From contig QCSF01000004.1 of the NCBI GenBank assembly GCA_003209195.1, forward strand, positions 29,659-93,658: 64,000 nt of DNA. The letters run 5' to 3'. The DNA comes from Pelagibacteraceae bacterium AG-470-E16. GTDB lineage: Bacteria; Pseudomonadota; Alphaproteobacteria; Pelagibacterales; Pelagibacteraceae. Both the position numbers and the translations under genes were made by a program. Positions within the stretch are counted from its first letter, which is position 1; the number at the start of each line of letters is the position of its first letter. Positions 55,474 to 64,000 of the stretch are shown here, in pieces. The notes beneath the pieces were generated by a model. It had not been told where the DNA came from, did not search any database, and saw only the letters and a list, made by a program, of their open reading frames with translations.

Positions 55474-57147
55474 ATGTTTTTAAGAAAAAATTACATAATT
55501 GGTATTATTATTATTTTATTATCCACTACAAACGGAAATACATTAATTAGTAATCAAAAATTTTTGTATTCGTCAGAGTACATAAAAAATTATTTGTACG
55601 GTTCAATATTGCATCAAAGCAATCAACACAACCTAGCAGCGAAAAATTTATTTAAAATAAATAAATTGAAAGGAAAACACTCAAGCTATGACATCAAAAA
55701 CATAATATCTCTTGTAATTAACGGTAACATAAATCAAGCAGCAAATATAATTCAAGATGTAGATAAAATTTATTCAGATATTTTTATTTTAGACTTTATC
55801 AAAGCTATTTATTTAATAAAAATAAATAAATCTCAGCAAGCTGTCTTTGAATTAAATAATATTAAAAATAACGACCCCATATTTATGGAAATGATAAACA
55901 ATTTAAAATTTTGGATTCAAATTAAAAATAAAAATATCAGGCAGAAAGTATTAATAAAAAATTTTAAGTCAAATTATCCTAGTATAAAACTAATAAATCA
56001 ATTTTTATCATCACGTTATATTGAGAATTCAAAACTTTATAAATTTTATGACAATGAAATTTTGAACTCTGATGCATTAACTAGATATAAAATACTATCT
56101 GCATGGAATTATATTAGAGACGAAAAAAATAATCAAGCTTTTGACATGCTTAATTCATTATTAAAAATAGATGGAAATAATTTATTATTAAAGCAATCAA
56201 TTTTAGATATTAAATATAAAAAATATAAATTTATTTCTTTTTTTGACCCAAAAAAATTTAATCATAATTTATCAGAAATTTTTTACTTATATGCAAATTT
56301 ATATCAACAAAGAGGAGATAAAGTTTTATTTGAAATGTTGTTATCAATATCTATAGATTTTAATAAAAAATTTCTATCAAACAACTTAATAGATTTTGAG
56401 CAAAAAGTTTTAAATTATGACAATTTTAAGTTTAATTATCTTTTTTTGAGTAATTTAAAAAATATTGGTTCAGAGTATAAATGGTATATCAACTATCAAT
56501 TAGCAGCTCGAAATAAAAAGAATATTAGTATATTAGTTAATTCAATAAACTTAAACGACTACTTTTTAAAGGAAAAATATTTTGATTTAGGAAATTATTA
56601 TAGATTAAACAAAAATTATGAATTGGCATTAGATTTTTATAAAAAAATTGAAAAGCTTCAGCCAGTTCAAGATTGGACGTATTATTATTATGTTGGCATT
56701 TGTTATGAAAGGTTGAAACAATGGAAGAAATCTGAGGAGTATCTTAAAAAATCTCTTACAATTGCTCCACAGGAATATTCTGTTATTAATTATTTAGCTT
56801 ATAGTTGGCTCGAAAGAAGGGAAAATATTGAGGAGGCAACTATGATGCTAAAAAATGCGGTTGAATTGAGCAAATGGGAGAAAGGGTACATTATTGATTC
56901 ACTTGGCTGGGCATATTTTCTAAAAAAAGATTTTGATAAAGCAGAAAAATTATTAAAAATAGCATACGAAAAAAATACTAATGAGAGTGAAGTATATGAT
57001 CATTATGGTGATGTCTTGTGGATGCAAAAAAAATTTTTACAAGCACGGTATGTATGGAATAATGCTATTAATTTAGAAAACATTGACAGTAAAAGAAAAA
57101 AAAATATTAAAAATAAAATCATTAATGGCCTGATTCCTAGTGATTAA
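55474..57147 (+). CDS. Exported TPR-repeat protein
   Basis: A 557-residue helical protein with a short hydrophobic N-terminal segment (about 7-20), which could be a signal or anchor. The C-terminal third has clear TPR units, for example Y-Y-Y-V-G-I-C-Y-E-R-L-K-Q-W-K-K-S-E-E-Y-type helices around 405-425 and S-L-G-W-A-Y-F-L-K-K-D-F-D-K-A near 475. It also matches the alphaproteobacterial TPR protein that precedes ispE. Its role is unknown; such proteins scaffold envelope complexes. The ORF overlaps ispE by 8 nt. Confidence 0.8.
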   Translation: MFLRKNYIIGIIIILLSTTNGNTLISNQKFLYSSEYIKNYLYGSILHQSNQHNLAAKNLFKINKLKGKHSSYDIKNIISLVINGNINQAANIIQDVDKIYSDIFILDFIKAIYLIKINKSQQAVFELNNIKNNDPIFMEMINNLKFWIQIKNKNIRQKVLIKNFKSNYPSIKLINQFLSSRYIENSKLYKFYDNEILNSDALTRYKILSAWNYIRDEKNNQAFDMLNSLLKIDGNNLLLKQSILDIKYKKYKFISFFDPKKFNHNLSEIFYLYANLYQQRGDKVLFEMLLSISIDFNKKFLSNNLIDFEQKVLNYDNFKFNYLFLSNLKNIGSEYKWYINYQLAARNKKNISILVNSINLNDYFLKEKYFDLGNYYRLNKNYELALDFYKKIEKLQPVQDWTYYYYVGICYERLKQWKKSEEYLKKSLTIAPQEYSVINYLAYSWLERRENIEEATMMLKNAVELSKWEKGYIIDSLGWAYFLKKDFDKAEKLLKIAYEKNTNESEVYDHYGDVLWMQKKFLQARYVWNNAINLENIDSKRKKNIKNKIINGLIPSD

Positions 57148-57991
57148 ATTAAAATCCTTTGCAAAAATAAATTTTTTTTTAAAAATTATTTCTAAGGAAA
57201 AAGGATATCATCGACTTTATAGTTTAATATCGCAAATTAATTTTTTTGATGAAATCTTTATAAGAGAAAATAAAAAGAAAAAAAATAAAATTACTTTTAC
57301 AGGACCGTTTAAAATTCAATTAAAAAATAATTCAATTACTAAAGTACTTAGTTTGATTAATGAAAAATTTCCAAAAATTAAAAAAAAAAATTTTGATATT
57401 TATATCAAAAAAAATATTCCAAACGGATCTGGTCTTGGAGCAGCTTCGTCAAATGCAACAGTTTTATTTAATTTCTTTAAGAAAAGATATAATTTAAGAA
57501 TTTCAAAAAAAAACAGTATTAAACTTTTAGAAAACGTGGGCAAAGATTGCCCTATTTTTATAAATAGCAAAACTAAGCTTCTTAAGTCTGCTGGTGGGGT
57601 ATTTTATGAATATCAAAAAAAATTAAATTTTTATGTTTTAGTTATTTTTCCTTATTTTAAGTTATCCACTCAGATTATTTTTAAAAATATAAAAAAAATT
57701 TCAAAATTCAAAAAATTCAAAACATTTAAATTATATGAAAAAAACGAATTTCTGAAAGTTTGTAAGTTTTATGGTAACGATTTATTAGCATCAGCTCAAA
57801 AAGTTAATAATAAAATGAAATCTTTCAAAAAATTTATTGATCAAGTATCCGAGGACAATTTTTACTCAATGACTGGCAGCGGATCTGCCTTTTTTATAAT
57901 TTCAGACAACAAAAAATCACTTTTAAAAATTCAAAAAATCATTAAAAAGCAGAGAAATAATTTTTGGACTATTTTGGTCAAAACATTATAG
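57140..57991 (+). CDS. ispE: 4-diphosphocytidyl-2-C-methyl-D-erythritol kinase
   Basis: A 283-residue GHMP kinase of the MEP isoprenoid pathway. It begins K-S-F-A-K-I-N-F-F-L-K, then the ATP motif P-N-G-S-G-L-G-A-A-S-S-N-A (about 93-105) and a C-terminal M-T-G-S-G-S-A-F-F. The usual G-A-G-L-G-G-G loop is slightly altered (S for A, A-A for G-G). It starts at GTG 57140 inside the end of the TPR gene. It ends 12 nt before tRNA-Gln. Confidence 0.94.
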   Translation: MIKLKSFAKINFFLKIISKEKGYHRLYSLISQINFFDEIFIRENKKKKNKITFTGPFKIQLKNNSITKVLSLINEKFPKIKKKNFDIYIKKNIPNGSGLGAASSNATVLFNFFKKRYNLRISKKNSIKLLENVGKDCPIFINSKTKLLKSAGGVFYEYQKKLNFYVLVIFPYFKLSTQIIFKNIKKISKFKKFKTFKLYEKNEFLKVCKFYGNDLLASAQKVNNKMKSFKKFIDQVSEDNFYSMTGSGSAFFIISDNKKSLLKIQKIIKKQRNNFWTILVKTL

Positions 57992-58003
57992 TGAAATAAA
58001 AAT

Positions 58004-58078
58004 TGGGGCATAGCCAAGCGGTAAGGCAGCGGTTTTTGGTATCGCCATTCCTAGGTTCGAATCCTAGTGCCCCAGCCA
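58004..58078 (+). tRNA. tRNA-Gln(TTG)
   Basis: Acceptor TGGGGCA pairs with TGCCCCA. The D-arm is GCCA/AGGC-type, the anticodon stem GCGGT/ATCGC holds loop TTTTGGT with anticodon TTG, and the T-arm is CTAGG-TTCGAAT-CCTAG. Discriminator is G and CCA is encoded (58076-58078). It lies between ispE (12 nt) and cca, whose ATG is 6 nt downstream. Confidence 0.96.
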
Positions 58079-58084
58079 AAAAAA

Positions 58085-59311
58085 ATGATATCAAATCTTA
58101 TAAAATTAAATGACAATGTTGAAGCAAAACAAATCTTTCAATTACTAAATTCTAATGAGTATGATGTTGTTTGTTTATTTGTTGGAGGTTGCGTCAGAGA
58201 TTTATTATATGGAAAAGAAAATTCAGACATAGATTTTGCAACTTCACTAAAACCTAATCAAGTAAAAAAAAAATTAATTTCTTCAAATATTTCTTTTGAT
58301 GATAGTTATGAAAAATATGGATCTATAAAGGTTTTTTTAAATGGTAAATTTTTTGAAATAAATACTCTACGTAATGATTTTGATCAAGACGGAAGACAAG
58401 CTAATGTAATGTTTACTCAAGACTGGAGGCAGGACGCCTTAAGAAGGGATTTTACTATTAATGCAATTTATTGTGACTTACAGGGACGTGTCTATGATCC
58501 TTTTAAAGGAGTAGATGATATCAGAAACGGAGTAATTAAATTTATTGGTAATCCAGACAAAAAAATTAAAGAAGATTATCTCCGAGCCTTGAGATATATA
58601 AGGTTTTTTATACAATATTCTCAGATTGATTATGATGAGTATGTATTAAATTCTATAAAAAAATATCAGTATAATATCGAGAATTTGTCTAAAGCAAGAT
58701 TAATTGATGAACTTAAAAAAATATTAATTACTGGATTGGCAAATCATCTTTTTCAAAATAATTACATTAAAGATTTATATTTATCTGTTTACAAAGGAAT
58801 AAAATATTTAACTAGATTAGAATTTAAAAGAAAAAAAAAAATTATTAAAAATGAAGTAGATTGGGTTATTTTATTATCTTTGTTATTAATAGATCAGACT
58901 AAAAATTTCGAAAGATTTGTAAAAGATTTTCAATTATCAAATGATATAAAAAAAAGATTTAATAACCTTCAATTACAGTTTACTTTTAAAACATCAGAAA
59001 AGGTCGAAAAAATTGAGAATTTAAAAAAGGCAGTGCCAAAATATGGAGTGCCATCCATAATTGATTTTATTCATTTTCAATATTTAATTAATGAAAATTA
59101 TGATTATTCATTATACGAAAAAAATCTTAATATAATAAAAGAAATAAATCCACCAACTTTTAATTTTGACACAAATATTCTTTTGGAGAAGGGTTTTAAT
59201 AAAGATCAAAATTTAGGTAATGCTATTAGTTTTTTGAAAAAAAGATGGTTGGCTAATAACTACGTGATAAGAGATAGAGATATTGATGATGCAATACAAT
59301 TATTTAAATAG
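58085..59311 (+). CDS. cca: CCA-adding tRNA nucleotidyltransferase
   Basis: A 408-residue class II nucleotidyltransferase. The catalytic F-V-G-G-C-V-R-D-L-L and D-I-D-F-A-T (two metal Asp) lie near 35-56, and R-R-D-F-T-I-N-A-I near 130. It repairs or adds the tRNA 3' CCA. The start is ATG 58085; an in-frame ATG at 58067 lies inside tRNA-Gln and is rejected. The leader after tRNA processing would be about 6 nt. The gene lacks an HD domain motif and ends against greA. Confidence 0.9.
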   Translation: MISNLIKLNDNVEAKQIFQLLNSNEYDVVCLFVGGCVRDLLYGKENSDIDFATSLKPNQVKKKLISSNISFDDSYEKYGSIKVFLNGKFFEINTLRNDFDQDGRQANVMFTQDWRQDALRRDFTINAIYCDLQGRVYDPFKGVDDIRNGVIKFIGNPDKKIKEDYLRALRYIRFFIQYSQIDYDEYVLNSIKKYQYNIENLSKARLIDELKKILITGLANHLFQNNYIKDLYLSVYKGIKYLTRLEFKRKKKIIKNEVDWVILLSLLLIDQTKNFERFVKDFQLSNDIKKRFNNLQLQFTFKTSEKVEKIENLKKAVPKYGVPSIIDFIHFQYLINENYDYSLYEKNLNIIKEINPPTFNFDTNILLEKGFNKDQNLGNAISFLKKRWLANNYVIRDRDIDDAIQLFK

Positions 59312-59788
59312 TTAAACATATTTAACATCAGTTATTTCAAAATTTTTTTCTCCAGATGGTGTTGTAATTTCTGCAAACTCACCCTTACTTTTCCCTATAA
59401 ATCCTTTTCCCATGGGAGACTGATAAAATATTAATCCTTTTTTTGCATCTGCTTCATCTTTACCAACGATTTTATATTTGCTCTCTTTATCTGTGTTTAA
59501 ATCTCTAACTATAATTGTCGCTCCGAAAATAACTTTGTTATCTTCTTTTAATTTTGTTACATCGATAACATTTGCAGTTGCAATAGTTGTTTCAAGTTCT
59601 TGTATTTTTTTTTCATTTAGGCCTTGCTCTTCTTTTGCAGCATGATACTCGGCATTTTCTTTTAGATCTCCATGAGATCTAGCTTCGGCAATGGCTTGAA
59701 CTATTCTTGGTCTGGTTTTATTTTTTCTCTCATTAAGTTCATACTTAATTTTTTCTAATCCAGCTACTGTTATTGGTTGTTTGTTCAT
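59312..59788 (-). CDS. greA: Transcription elongation factor GreA
   Basis: A 158-residue GreA. An N-terminal coiled coil carries the tip A-R-S-H-G-D-L-K-E-N-A-E-Y-H-A-A (about 37-52), whose acidic residues enter the RNA polymerase secondary channel and stimulate RNA cleavage. The C-terminal FKBP-like domain has the S-P-M-G-K-G-F-I-G-K motif. Length is typical. It converges end to end with cca and precedes a 41-nt gap before trmL. Confidence 0.97.
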   Translation of the reverse strand: MNKQPITVAGLEKIKYELNERKNKTRPRIVQAIAEARSHGDLKENAEYHAAKEEQGLNEKKIQELETTIATANVIDVTKLKEDNKVIFGATIIVRDLNTDKESKYKIVGKDEADAKKGLIFYQSPMGKGFIGKSKGEFAEITTPSGEKNFEITDVKYV

Positions 59789-59829
59789 AATTAATTATAT
59801 CATTTTGTTACAACTCGAAAAAGACATTA

Positions 59830-60282
59830 TTAGTTACTTAAATTGATTTGTCTTAAGGCTTCAGACGCCGCAATTGATACTGCAGATGATAGATTTAAAG
59901 ATCTATTTTCAGTTTTGATAGGTATATTTAATTTATCTTTTATTGTATTATGTACACTTTGATTAACACCGTTGCTTTCATTCCCAAACAAAAGGGTGTC
60001 ACCTTTTTTAAATTGAAATTCATAATATCGACTTTTAGATTTTGTGGTAAATAAAATAATACATCCCTTTCTTTTAATTTTCATAAATTCGTCAAAACTT
60101 TTGTGATAAATAATTTTACAATTTTTTACATAATCCATGTAAATACGTTTTAATTTTTTTTCATCCAATACAAATCCTACAGGTTTTATAATTTCAAGTC
60201 TGAGATCGAAGCATGAGCATGTTCTTATTATTGCAGCCGTATTTTGAGGAATATCAGGCTGATATAATGCAATATTGATCAT
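59830..60282 (-). CDS. trmL: tRNA (cytidine-34/uridine-34 2'-O)-methyltransferase
   Basis: A 150-residue SPOUT enzyme modifying the wobble base of tRNA-Leu. It begins I-N-I-A-L-Y-Q-P-D-I-P-Q-N-T-A (TrmL signature), with F-G-N-E-S-N-G-V (near 103) and the knot motif R-S-L-N-L-S-S-A-V-S-I-A near 135. Length is typical. It diverges from petA with 80 nt between. Confidence 0.94.
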   Translation of the reverse strand: MINIALYQPDIPQNTAAIIRTCSCFDLRLEIIKPVGFVLDEKKLKRIYMDYVKNCKIIYHKSFDEFMKIKRKGCIILFTTKSKSRYYEFQFKKGDTLLFGNESNGVNQSVHNTIKDKLNIPIKTENRSLNLSSAVSIAASEALRQINLSN

Positions 60283-60362
60283 TTTTGTCCAATCTGCGTC
60301 ATTGTTGTAATTGTTGTATTAAAAAAATACCCTAAATTAATAATATATTACATATATTAAAA

Positions 60363-60893
60363 ATGAATAAAAAATCAGATTACAAAGACAAGCCAACTAG
60401 AAGAGAGTTTATACACATTGCAACAACAACTGTTGGTGTAGTTGGTGTTGGTTGTGTTGCACTGCCATTAGTAACTCAAATGAATCCCGATGCGTCTGTA
60501 AAAGCATTAGCTAAAGTAGAAGTGGATGTTAGTAGAATTAGTAAAGGTAACGAGGTTACGGTAATGTGGAGGGGGAAGCCAATATTTATAAGGCGTAGAA
60601 CAGATCAGGAGATAAATAAAGCTAGAAATGTGAGTTTAAAAGATCTTAAAGATCCACAAAAAGATGAGGATAGAGTTAAAAAAGGAAAAGATGAATGGCT
60701 TATAATGGTTGGTGTGTGCACTCATTTGGGTTGTGTTCCACTAAAACAGCAAGGTGAATTCGGAGGTTGGTTTTGTCCATGTCACGGTTCACATTATGAT
60801 ATTTCTGGTAGAATAAGAAAAGGCCCCGCACCTGTTAACATGGAAATTCCAAATTACGAATTTGTATCGGATTCAAAATTAATTATAGGATAA
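60363..60893 (+). CDS. petA: Ubiquinol-cytochrome c reductase Rieske iron-sulfur subunit
   Basis: A 176-residue Rieske protein of the bc1 complex. It has a twin-arginine signal T-R-R-E-F (13-17) and membrane helix (about 19-40). The 2Fe-2S ligands are in C-T-H-L-G-C (about 119-124) and C-P-C-H-G-S-H-Y-D (near 139), with a probable disulfide between the other Cys in these motifs. It transfers electrons from ubiquinol to cytochrome c1. First gene of petABC, 10 nt before petB. Confidence 0.97.
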   Translation: MNKKSDYKDKPTRREFIHIATTTVGVVGVGCVALPLVTQMNPDASVKALAKVEVDVSRISKGNEVTVMWRGKPIFIRRRTDQEINKARNVSLKDLKDPQKDEDRVKKGKDEWLIMVGVCTHLGCVPLKQQGEFGGWFCPCHGSHYDISGRIRKGPAPVNMEIPNYEFVSDSKLIIG

Positions 60894-60903
60894 GAATATA
60901 AAA

Positions 60904-62166
60904 ATGAGTGAAATAAATTATAAACCATCGTCGGCAATTGGAAGATGGTTTGATGAAAGATTACCATTATTAACATTATTTAATGGCCATCTGATGCAAT
61001 ATCCAACACCTAAAAATTTGAATTACTGGTGGACGTTTGGAGGAATTTTAACTTTTTGCTTGATAACCCAAATAATAACTGGAATTGTTTTAGCTATGCA
61101 TTACACTGCTCATGCTGATTTAGCTTTTTCAAGTGTAGAACACATAATGCGTGATGTCAATTACGGGTGGTTGATAAGATATATTCATGCGAATGGCGCT
61201 TCAATGTTTTTTTTAGCTGTTTACATTCATATTTTTAGGGCATTATTCTATGGTTCTTATAAATCTCCAAGAGAGGTAATTTGGATACTTGGTATTTTAA
61301 TTTATATTCTGATGATGGCTGCGGCTTTTATGGGTTACGTTTTACCTTGGGGTCAGATGAGTTTTTGGGGAGCAACAGTTATAACAAATTTATTTAGTGC
61401 AATTCCGTTAGTAGGTGAGAGTGTTACTCAATGGTTGTGGGGAGGTTACTCAGTTGATAACCCAACTTTAACAAGATTTTTTAGTTTGCATTATTTAATA
61501 CCCTTTTTAATTTTAGGTTTAGTGGTTTTGCATATTTGGGCGTTGCATGTGCCTGGAAATAATAACCCTATTGGTATTGATTTAAAGAAAGACGGATCTG
61601 ACACAGTTTCTTTCCATCCATATATAGTTATCAAAGATTTATTTGCTCTGGTAATTTTTATGATTGTATTTGCGGGTTTCGTATTTTATGCGCCAAATGT
61701 TTTAGGTCATTCCGATAATTATATTCCAGCTGATCCACTAGTAACACCAGCGCATATAGTACCAGAATGGTACTTACTACCTTTCTATGCAATTTTGAGG
61801 TCCGTACCAGATAAACTTGGAGGTGTTGTGTTAATGTTTGGTGCAATTTTTATTTTAATTGCACTTCCTTGGTTGGATACTTCTAAAGTTAGATCAGCAA
61901 TTTTTAGACCAATTTACAGACAGTTTTTTTGGTTATTAGTTTTAGATGTATTTGTTTTAGGTTACATGGGAGCTATGCCAGCAGAAGGTACCTATTTATT
62001 AATTGGTAGAATTGCTACAATCTATTATTTTGCTCATTTTTTAGTTGTTATGCCTCTTTTAGGATTTTTAGAAAAAACTAAACCAATCCCTTTAAGTATA
62101 GCTGATCCAATTATTTCAGGATCAGGAAATTTTGCAGCAGCAAGAAAAGACAAAAGCGCTGTTTAA
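60904..62166 (+). CDS. petB: Cytochrome b subunit of bc1
   Basis: A 420-residue membrane subunit with eight helices that binds two b hemes and forms the Qo and Qi sites. The four heme-ligand His lie in M-H-Y-T-A-H-A-type and R-Y-I-H-A-N-G-A-S and the later L-H-Y-L-I-P-F and L-H-I-W-A-L-H segments. The Qo motif P-E-W-Y is in the second half. It follows petA with a good spacing and precedes petC by 2 nt. Confidence 0.98.
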   Translation: MSEINYKPSSAIGRWFDERLPLLTLFNGHLMQYPTPKNLNYWWTFGGILTFCLITQIITGIVLAMHYTAHADLAFSSVEHIMRDVNYGWLIRYIHANGASMFFLAVYIHIFRALFYGSYKSPREVIWILGILIYILMMAAAFMGYVLPWGQMSFWGATVITNLFSAIPLVGESVTQWLWGGYSVDNPTLTRFFSLHYLIPFLILGLVVLHIWALHVPGNNNPIGIDLKKDGSDTVSFHPYIVIKDLFALVIFMIVFAGFVFYAPNVLGHSDNYIPADPLVTPAHIVPEWYLLPFYAILRSVPDKLGGVVLMFGAIFILIALPWLDTSKVRSAIFRPIYRQFFWLLVLDVFVLGYMGAMPAEGTYLLIGRIATIYYFAHFLVVMPLLGFLEKTKPIPLSIADPIISGSGNFAAARKDKSAV

Positions 62167-62168
62167 AT

Positions 62169-62945
62169 ATGAGAAATTTTTTTTTAGTTATTTTAACGTC
62201 AATTTTTATATGCACAAACATTTTTGCTGCTGGAGAAGCTACAAAGCCCTTAAAGGTTGACTGGTCTTTCAATGGTTTTTTTGGCAAATTTGATAGAGCC
62301 CAACTTCAAAGAGGTTATCAGGTATATAAAGAAGTTTGTGCGTCCTGTCATTCAATGAGATACCTTAGTTATAGAAACCTAAGCGAAGTTGGCGGACCTG
62401 AGTTTTCAATTGCAGAAGTAAAGGCCATAGCATCAAGTTTTCAAATAAAAGATGGACCAAATGAGGATGGGGAAATGTTTGAAAGAAATGGATTACCAAA
62501 AGATAGATTTGTGAGTCCTTATCCAAATGAGAAGGCTGCTAGAGCTGCTAATGGTGGAGCTTACCCACCCGATATGTCTGTATTAGTTAAAGCAAGGGCA
62601 GGAGGAGCAAATTATATTTACTCAGTTTTGATGGGCTATGATGAAAAACCACCATCCAACATGAAAATTGAAGAAGGGGTTTATTATAATAAATATATGG
62701 CTGGCAATAAAATTAGAATGTCTCAACCACTTGTTGATGGAAGTGTTACGTATTCAGATGGAACAAAACCTACAGTGTCACAAATGTCAAAAGATGTAAC
62801 CGCTTTTTTAACCTGGACAGCTGAACCACATTTAGAAAAAAGAAAAAGAATCGGATTTAAAACTATATTATATCTATTAATATTCAGCATCTTGGTTTTT
62901 CTTTCTATGAAAAAAATATGGTCACGTATTGAAACGAAAATGTAG
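62169..62945 (+). CDS. petC: Cytochrome c1
   Basis: A 258-residue cytochrome c1 with an N-terminal signal (1-20), the heme attachment motif C-A-S-C-H-S-M (about 56-62) and a C-terminal transmembrane anchor. It passes electrons to soluble cytochrome c and on to the aa3 oxidase encoded at 36.7-41.5 kb. The axial Met lies in the segment after position 150. The last 24 nt overlap the convergent ychF gene. Confidence 0.96.
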   Translation: MRNFFLVILTSIFICTNIFAAGEATKPLKVDWSFNGFFGKFDRAQLQRGYQVYKEVCASCHSMRYLSYRNLSEVGGPEFSIAEVKAIASSFQIKDGPNEDGEMFERNGLPKDRFVSPYPNEKAARAANGGAYPPDMSVLVKARAGGANYIYSVLMGYDEKPPSNMKIEEGVYYNKYMAGNKIRMSQPLVDGSVTYSDGTKPTVSQMSKDVTAFLTWTAEPHLEKRKRIGFKTILYLLIFSILVFLSMKKIWSRIETKM

Positions 62946-63992
62946 TATATCTCCGTCTTGAATTTCATAATCTTTTCCTTCAATCCTTAATTTTCCATTT
63001 TCCTTACAGCCAGTTTCACCTGAAAATCTCACATAGTCTTGGTAACTAATTACTTCTGCTTTTATAAAACCTTTTTTAAAATCTGTATGTATTACTTCAG
63101 CTGCATCAGGAGCCTTGCTATTTTTTTTCACTGTCCATGCTCTTGTCTCTAGAGGTCCTGCAGTAAAATAAGTACAAAGATTTAAAGATTTATAGCTCGA
63201 TTTTATTAATCTGTCTAAACCTGTTTCCTTAAGACCAATTTCATTCATAAAATCTTTAGCATCTAATTGTTCCAAATCGTTAATTTGTTGTTCTATTTCT
63301 GCTGAAATAAATAAAATTTCTTCATTTTTATTCTTATTTATAACATCTCTTGTATAATTATTGCCATTTATAGAATTTTCATCTGTATTACAAACTATTA
63401 TTTTAGGCTTTAAACTTAGAAGATTTGACATGCTTATAATTTTTTCATTATATTCATTTCGAAGATGATGAATTGAATTTCCCTTTTCAAGACATTTATA
63501 CGCTTTAAATAAAAACCCATTAAAATCTTCATCTTCTAATTTATTTTTTCTTTTATTCATTCTTTTTTCTAATGACTCGAGATCTGCAAGCATCAACTCA
63601 GTTTCAATAATTTCTAAATCTCTAGTAGGGTCTACTTTTTTATTAACATTTTGAATATCTGTTGAGTCAAAACATCTCAAAAGATGTACAATCGCATCAA
63701 CTTCTCTTATATGTGATAAAAATTTGTTCCCCAAACCTTCCCCTTTGGATGCTCCTTGAACTAATCCAGCAATATCAACAAATGTTATCAATGTATTAAT
63801 AGTTTTTTCTGATTTAGCAATTTTGGAAATATTATTTAATCTGTTATCTGGAACCTTAACGACTCCAATGTTTGGCTCAATAGTACAAAAAGGAAAATTA
63901 GCAGCTTCCGCGTTTCTTGATTTGGTTAAAGCATTAAAAGTTGTAGATTTACCAACGTTCGGTAATCCAACAATGCCACATTTAAAACTCAT
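62922..63992 (-). CDS. ychF: Ribosome-binding ATPase YchF/OLA1
   Basis: A 356-residue Obg-family P-loop protein that prefers ATP. The G1 motif is G-L-P-N-V-G-K-S-T (9-17), followed by N-F-P-F-C-T-I-E-P-N (33-42) and D-I-A-G-L-V-Q-G-A-S-K-G-E-G (about 72-85). The C-terminal TGS-like domain ends D-G-D-I-L-H-F-R-F-N. It binds 70S ribosomes and modulates translation under stress. It overlaps petC by 24 nt on the opposite strand. Confidence 0.96.
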   Translation of the reverse strand: MSFKCGIVGLPNVGKSTTFNALTKSRNAEAANFPFCTIEPNIGVVKVPDNRLNNISKIAKSEKTINTLITFVDIAGLVQGASKGEGLGNKFLSHIREVDAIVHLLRCFDSTDIQNVNKKVDPTRDLEIIETELMLADLESLEKRMNKRKNKLEDEDFNGFLFKAYKCLEKGNSIHHLRNEYNEKIISMSNLLSLKPKIIVCNTDENSINGNNYTRDVINKNKNEEILFISAEIEQQINDLEQLDAKDFMNEIGLKETGLDRLIKSSYKSLNLCTYFTAGPLETRAWTVKKNSKAPDAAEVIHTDFKKGFIKAEVISYQDYVRFSGETGCKENGKLRIEGKDYEIQDGDILHFRFNT

Positions 63993-64000
63993 TAAATATT

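Noticed and set aside
58067..58084. Upstream ATG for cca at 58067
   Set aside because: It lies within the tRNA-Gln 3' end; ATG 58085 gives a normal N-terminus.

Overview
The window is a densely packed, strongly AT-rich alphaproteobacterial chromosome segment, most likely from the SAR11 clade (Pelagibacterales). The evidence is the very low GC, lysine/asparagine/isoleucine-rich proteins, gaps of zero to a few bases between genes, many ATGA-type overlaps, and typical alphaproteobacterial gene neighbours: murA-DUF2948-hisD, lspA-DUF3035(bamF), xseA-DUF2093, mutY-dciA-dsbA-smc, the atpI-B-E-b'-b order, ctaC-D-B-small ORF-G-E-SURF1-thrC, and a CcrM-type methylase. Its tRNA-His lacks G-1 and has A73, an alphaproteobacterial hallmark. 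No rRNA operon, CRISPR array, transposase, integrase or phage gene is visible.

Layout. 1-5.5 kb: a 5'-half tRNA-Thr remnant at the left edge, then a small lipoprotein, cspA, two tiny basic proteins, dcd, murA, a DUF2948 protein, hisD, infA and maf. 5.4-9.2 kb: tRNA-Phe, a 387-nt gap, then tRNA-His touching hisS-hisZ-hisG. 9.2-11.7 kb is the only accessory-looking stretch: a lone sulfotransferase, a DsrE-like protein behind a palindrome, and a secreted MORN-repeat protein between direct repeats that copy the groEL 3' end. 11.7-16 kb: groESL, a class III aminotransferase, a NagD-like HAD protein. 16-26.9 kb: ribF, ileS, lspA, bamF, pgi, rsmD, a pseudouridine synthase, tadA, purD, xseA, DUF2093 and an M23 peptidase. 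26.9-36.7 kb: lipid A/Kdo genes (lpxL-like, lpxK, waaA, msbA), tldE, ubiA, a haloacid dehalogenase, rsmE, tldD. 36.7-43.6 kb: aa3 cytochrome oxidase with its heme and copper assembly genes, then thrC. 43.6-50 kb: rnhA, thrB, ATP synthase Fo genes, a short smc. 50-57.9 kb: dsbA-like, dciA, mutY, a flavin monooxygenase, ccrM, rnhB, a family-4-like UDG, a TPR protein, ispE. 58-64 kb: tRNA-Gln touching cca, greA, trmL, the bc1 complex petABC, ychF.

How it fits together. Most genes are housekeeping: respiration (bc1, aa3 oxidase and the ATP synthase Fo sector), outer-membrane biogenesis, histidine and threonine synthesis, nucleotide pool cleaning and DNA repair, and translation. Gene order is tight enough that several divergent pairs have start codons touching or overlapping, and two tRNAs lie 5-6 nt ahead of genes for tRNA-related enzymes.

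I do not see an obviously new multi-gene defence or biosynthetic system. The strongest oddities are an SMC protein of about 809 residues with no recognisable hinge, the direct-repeat-flanked MORN cassette, a full-length SURF1 gene without an ATG/GTG/TTG start, divergent genes sharing an ATGCAT as both start codons, the tRNA-enzyme adjacencies, and the broken tRNA-Thr at the window edge.
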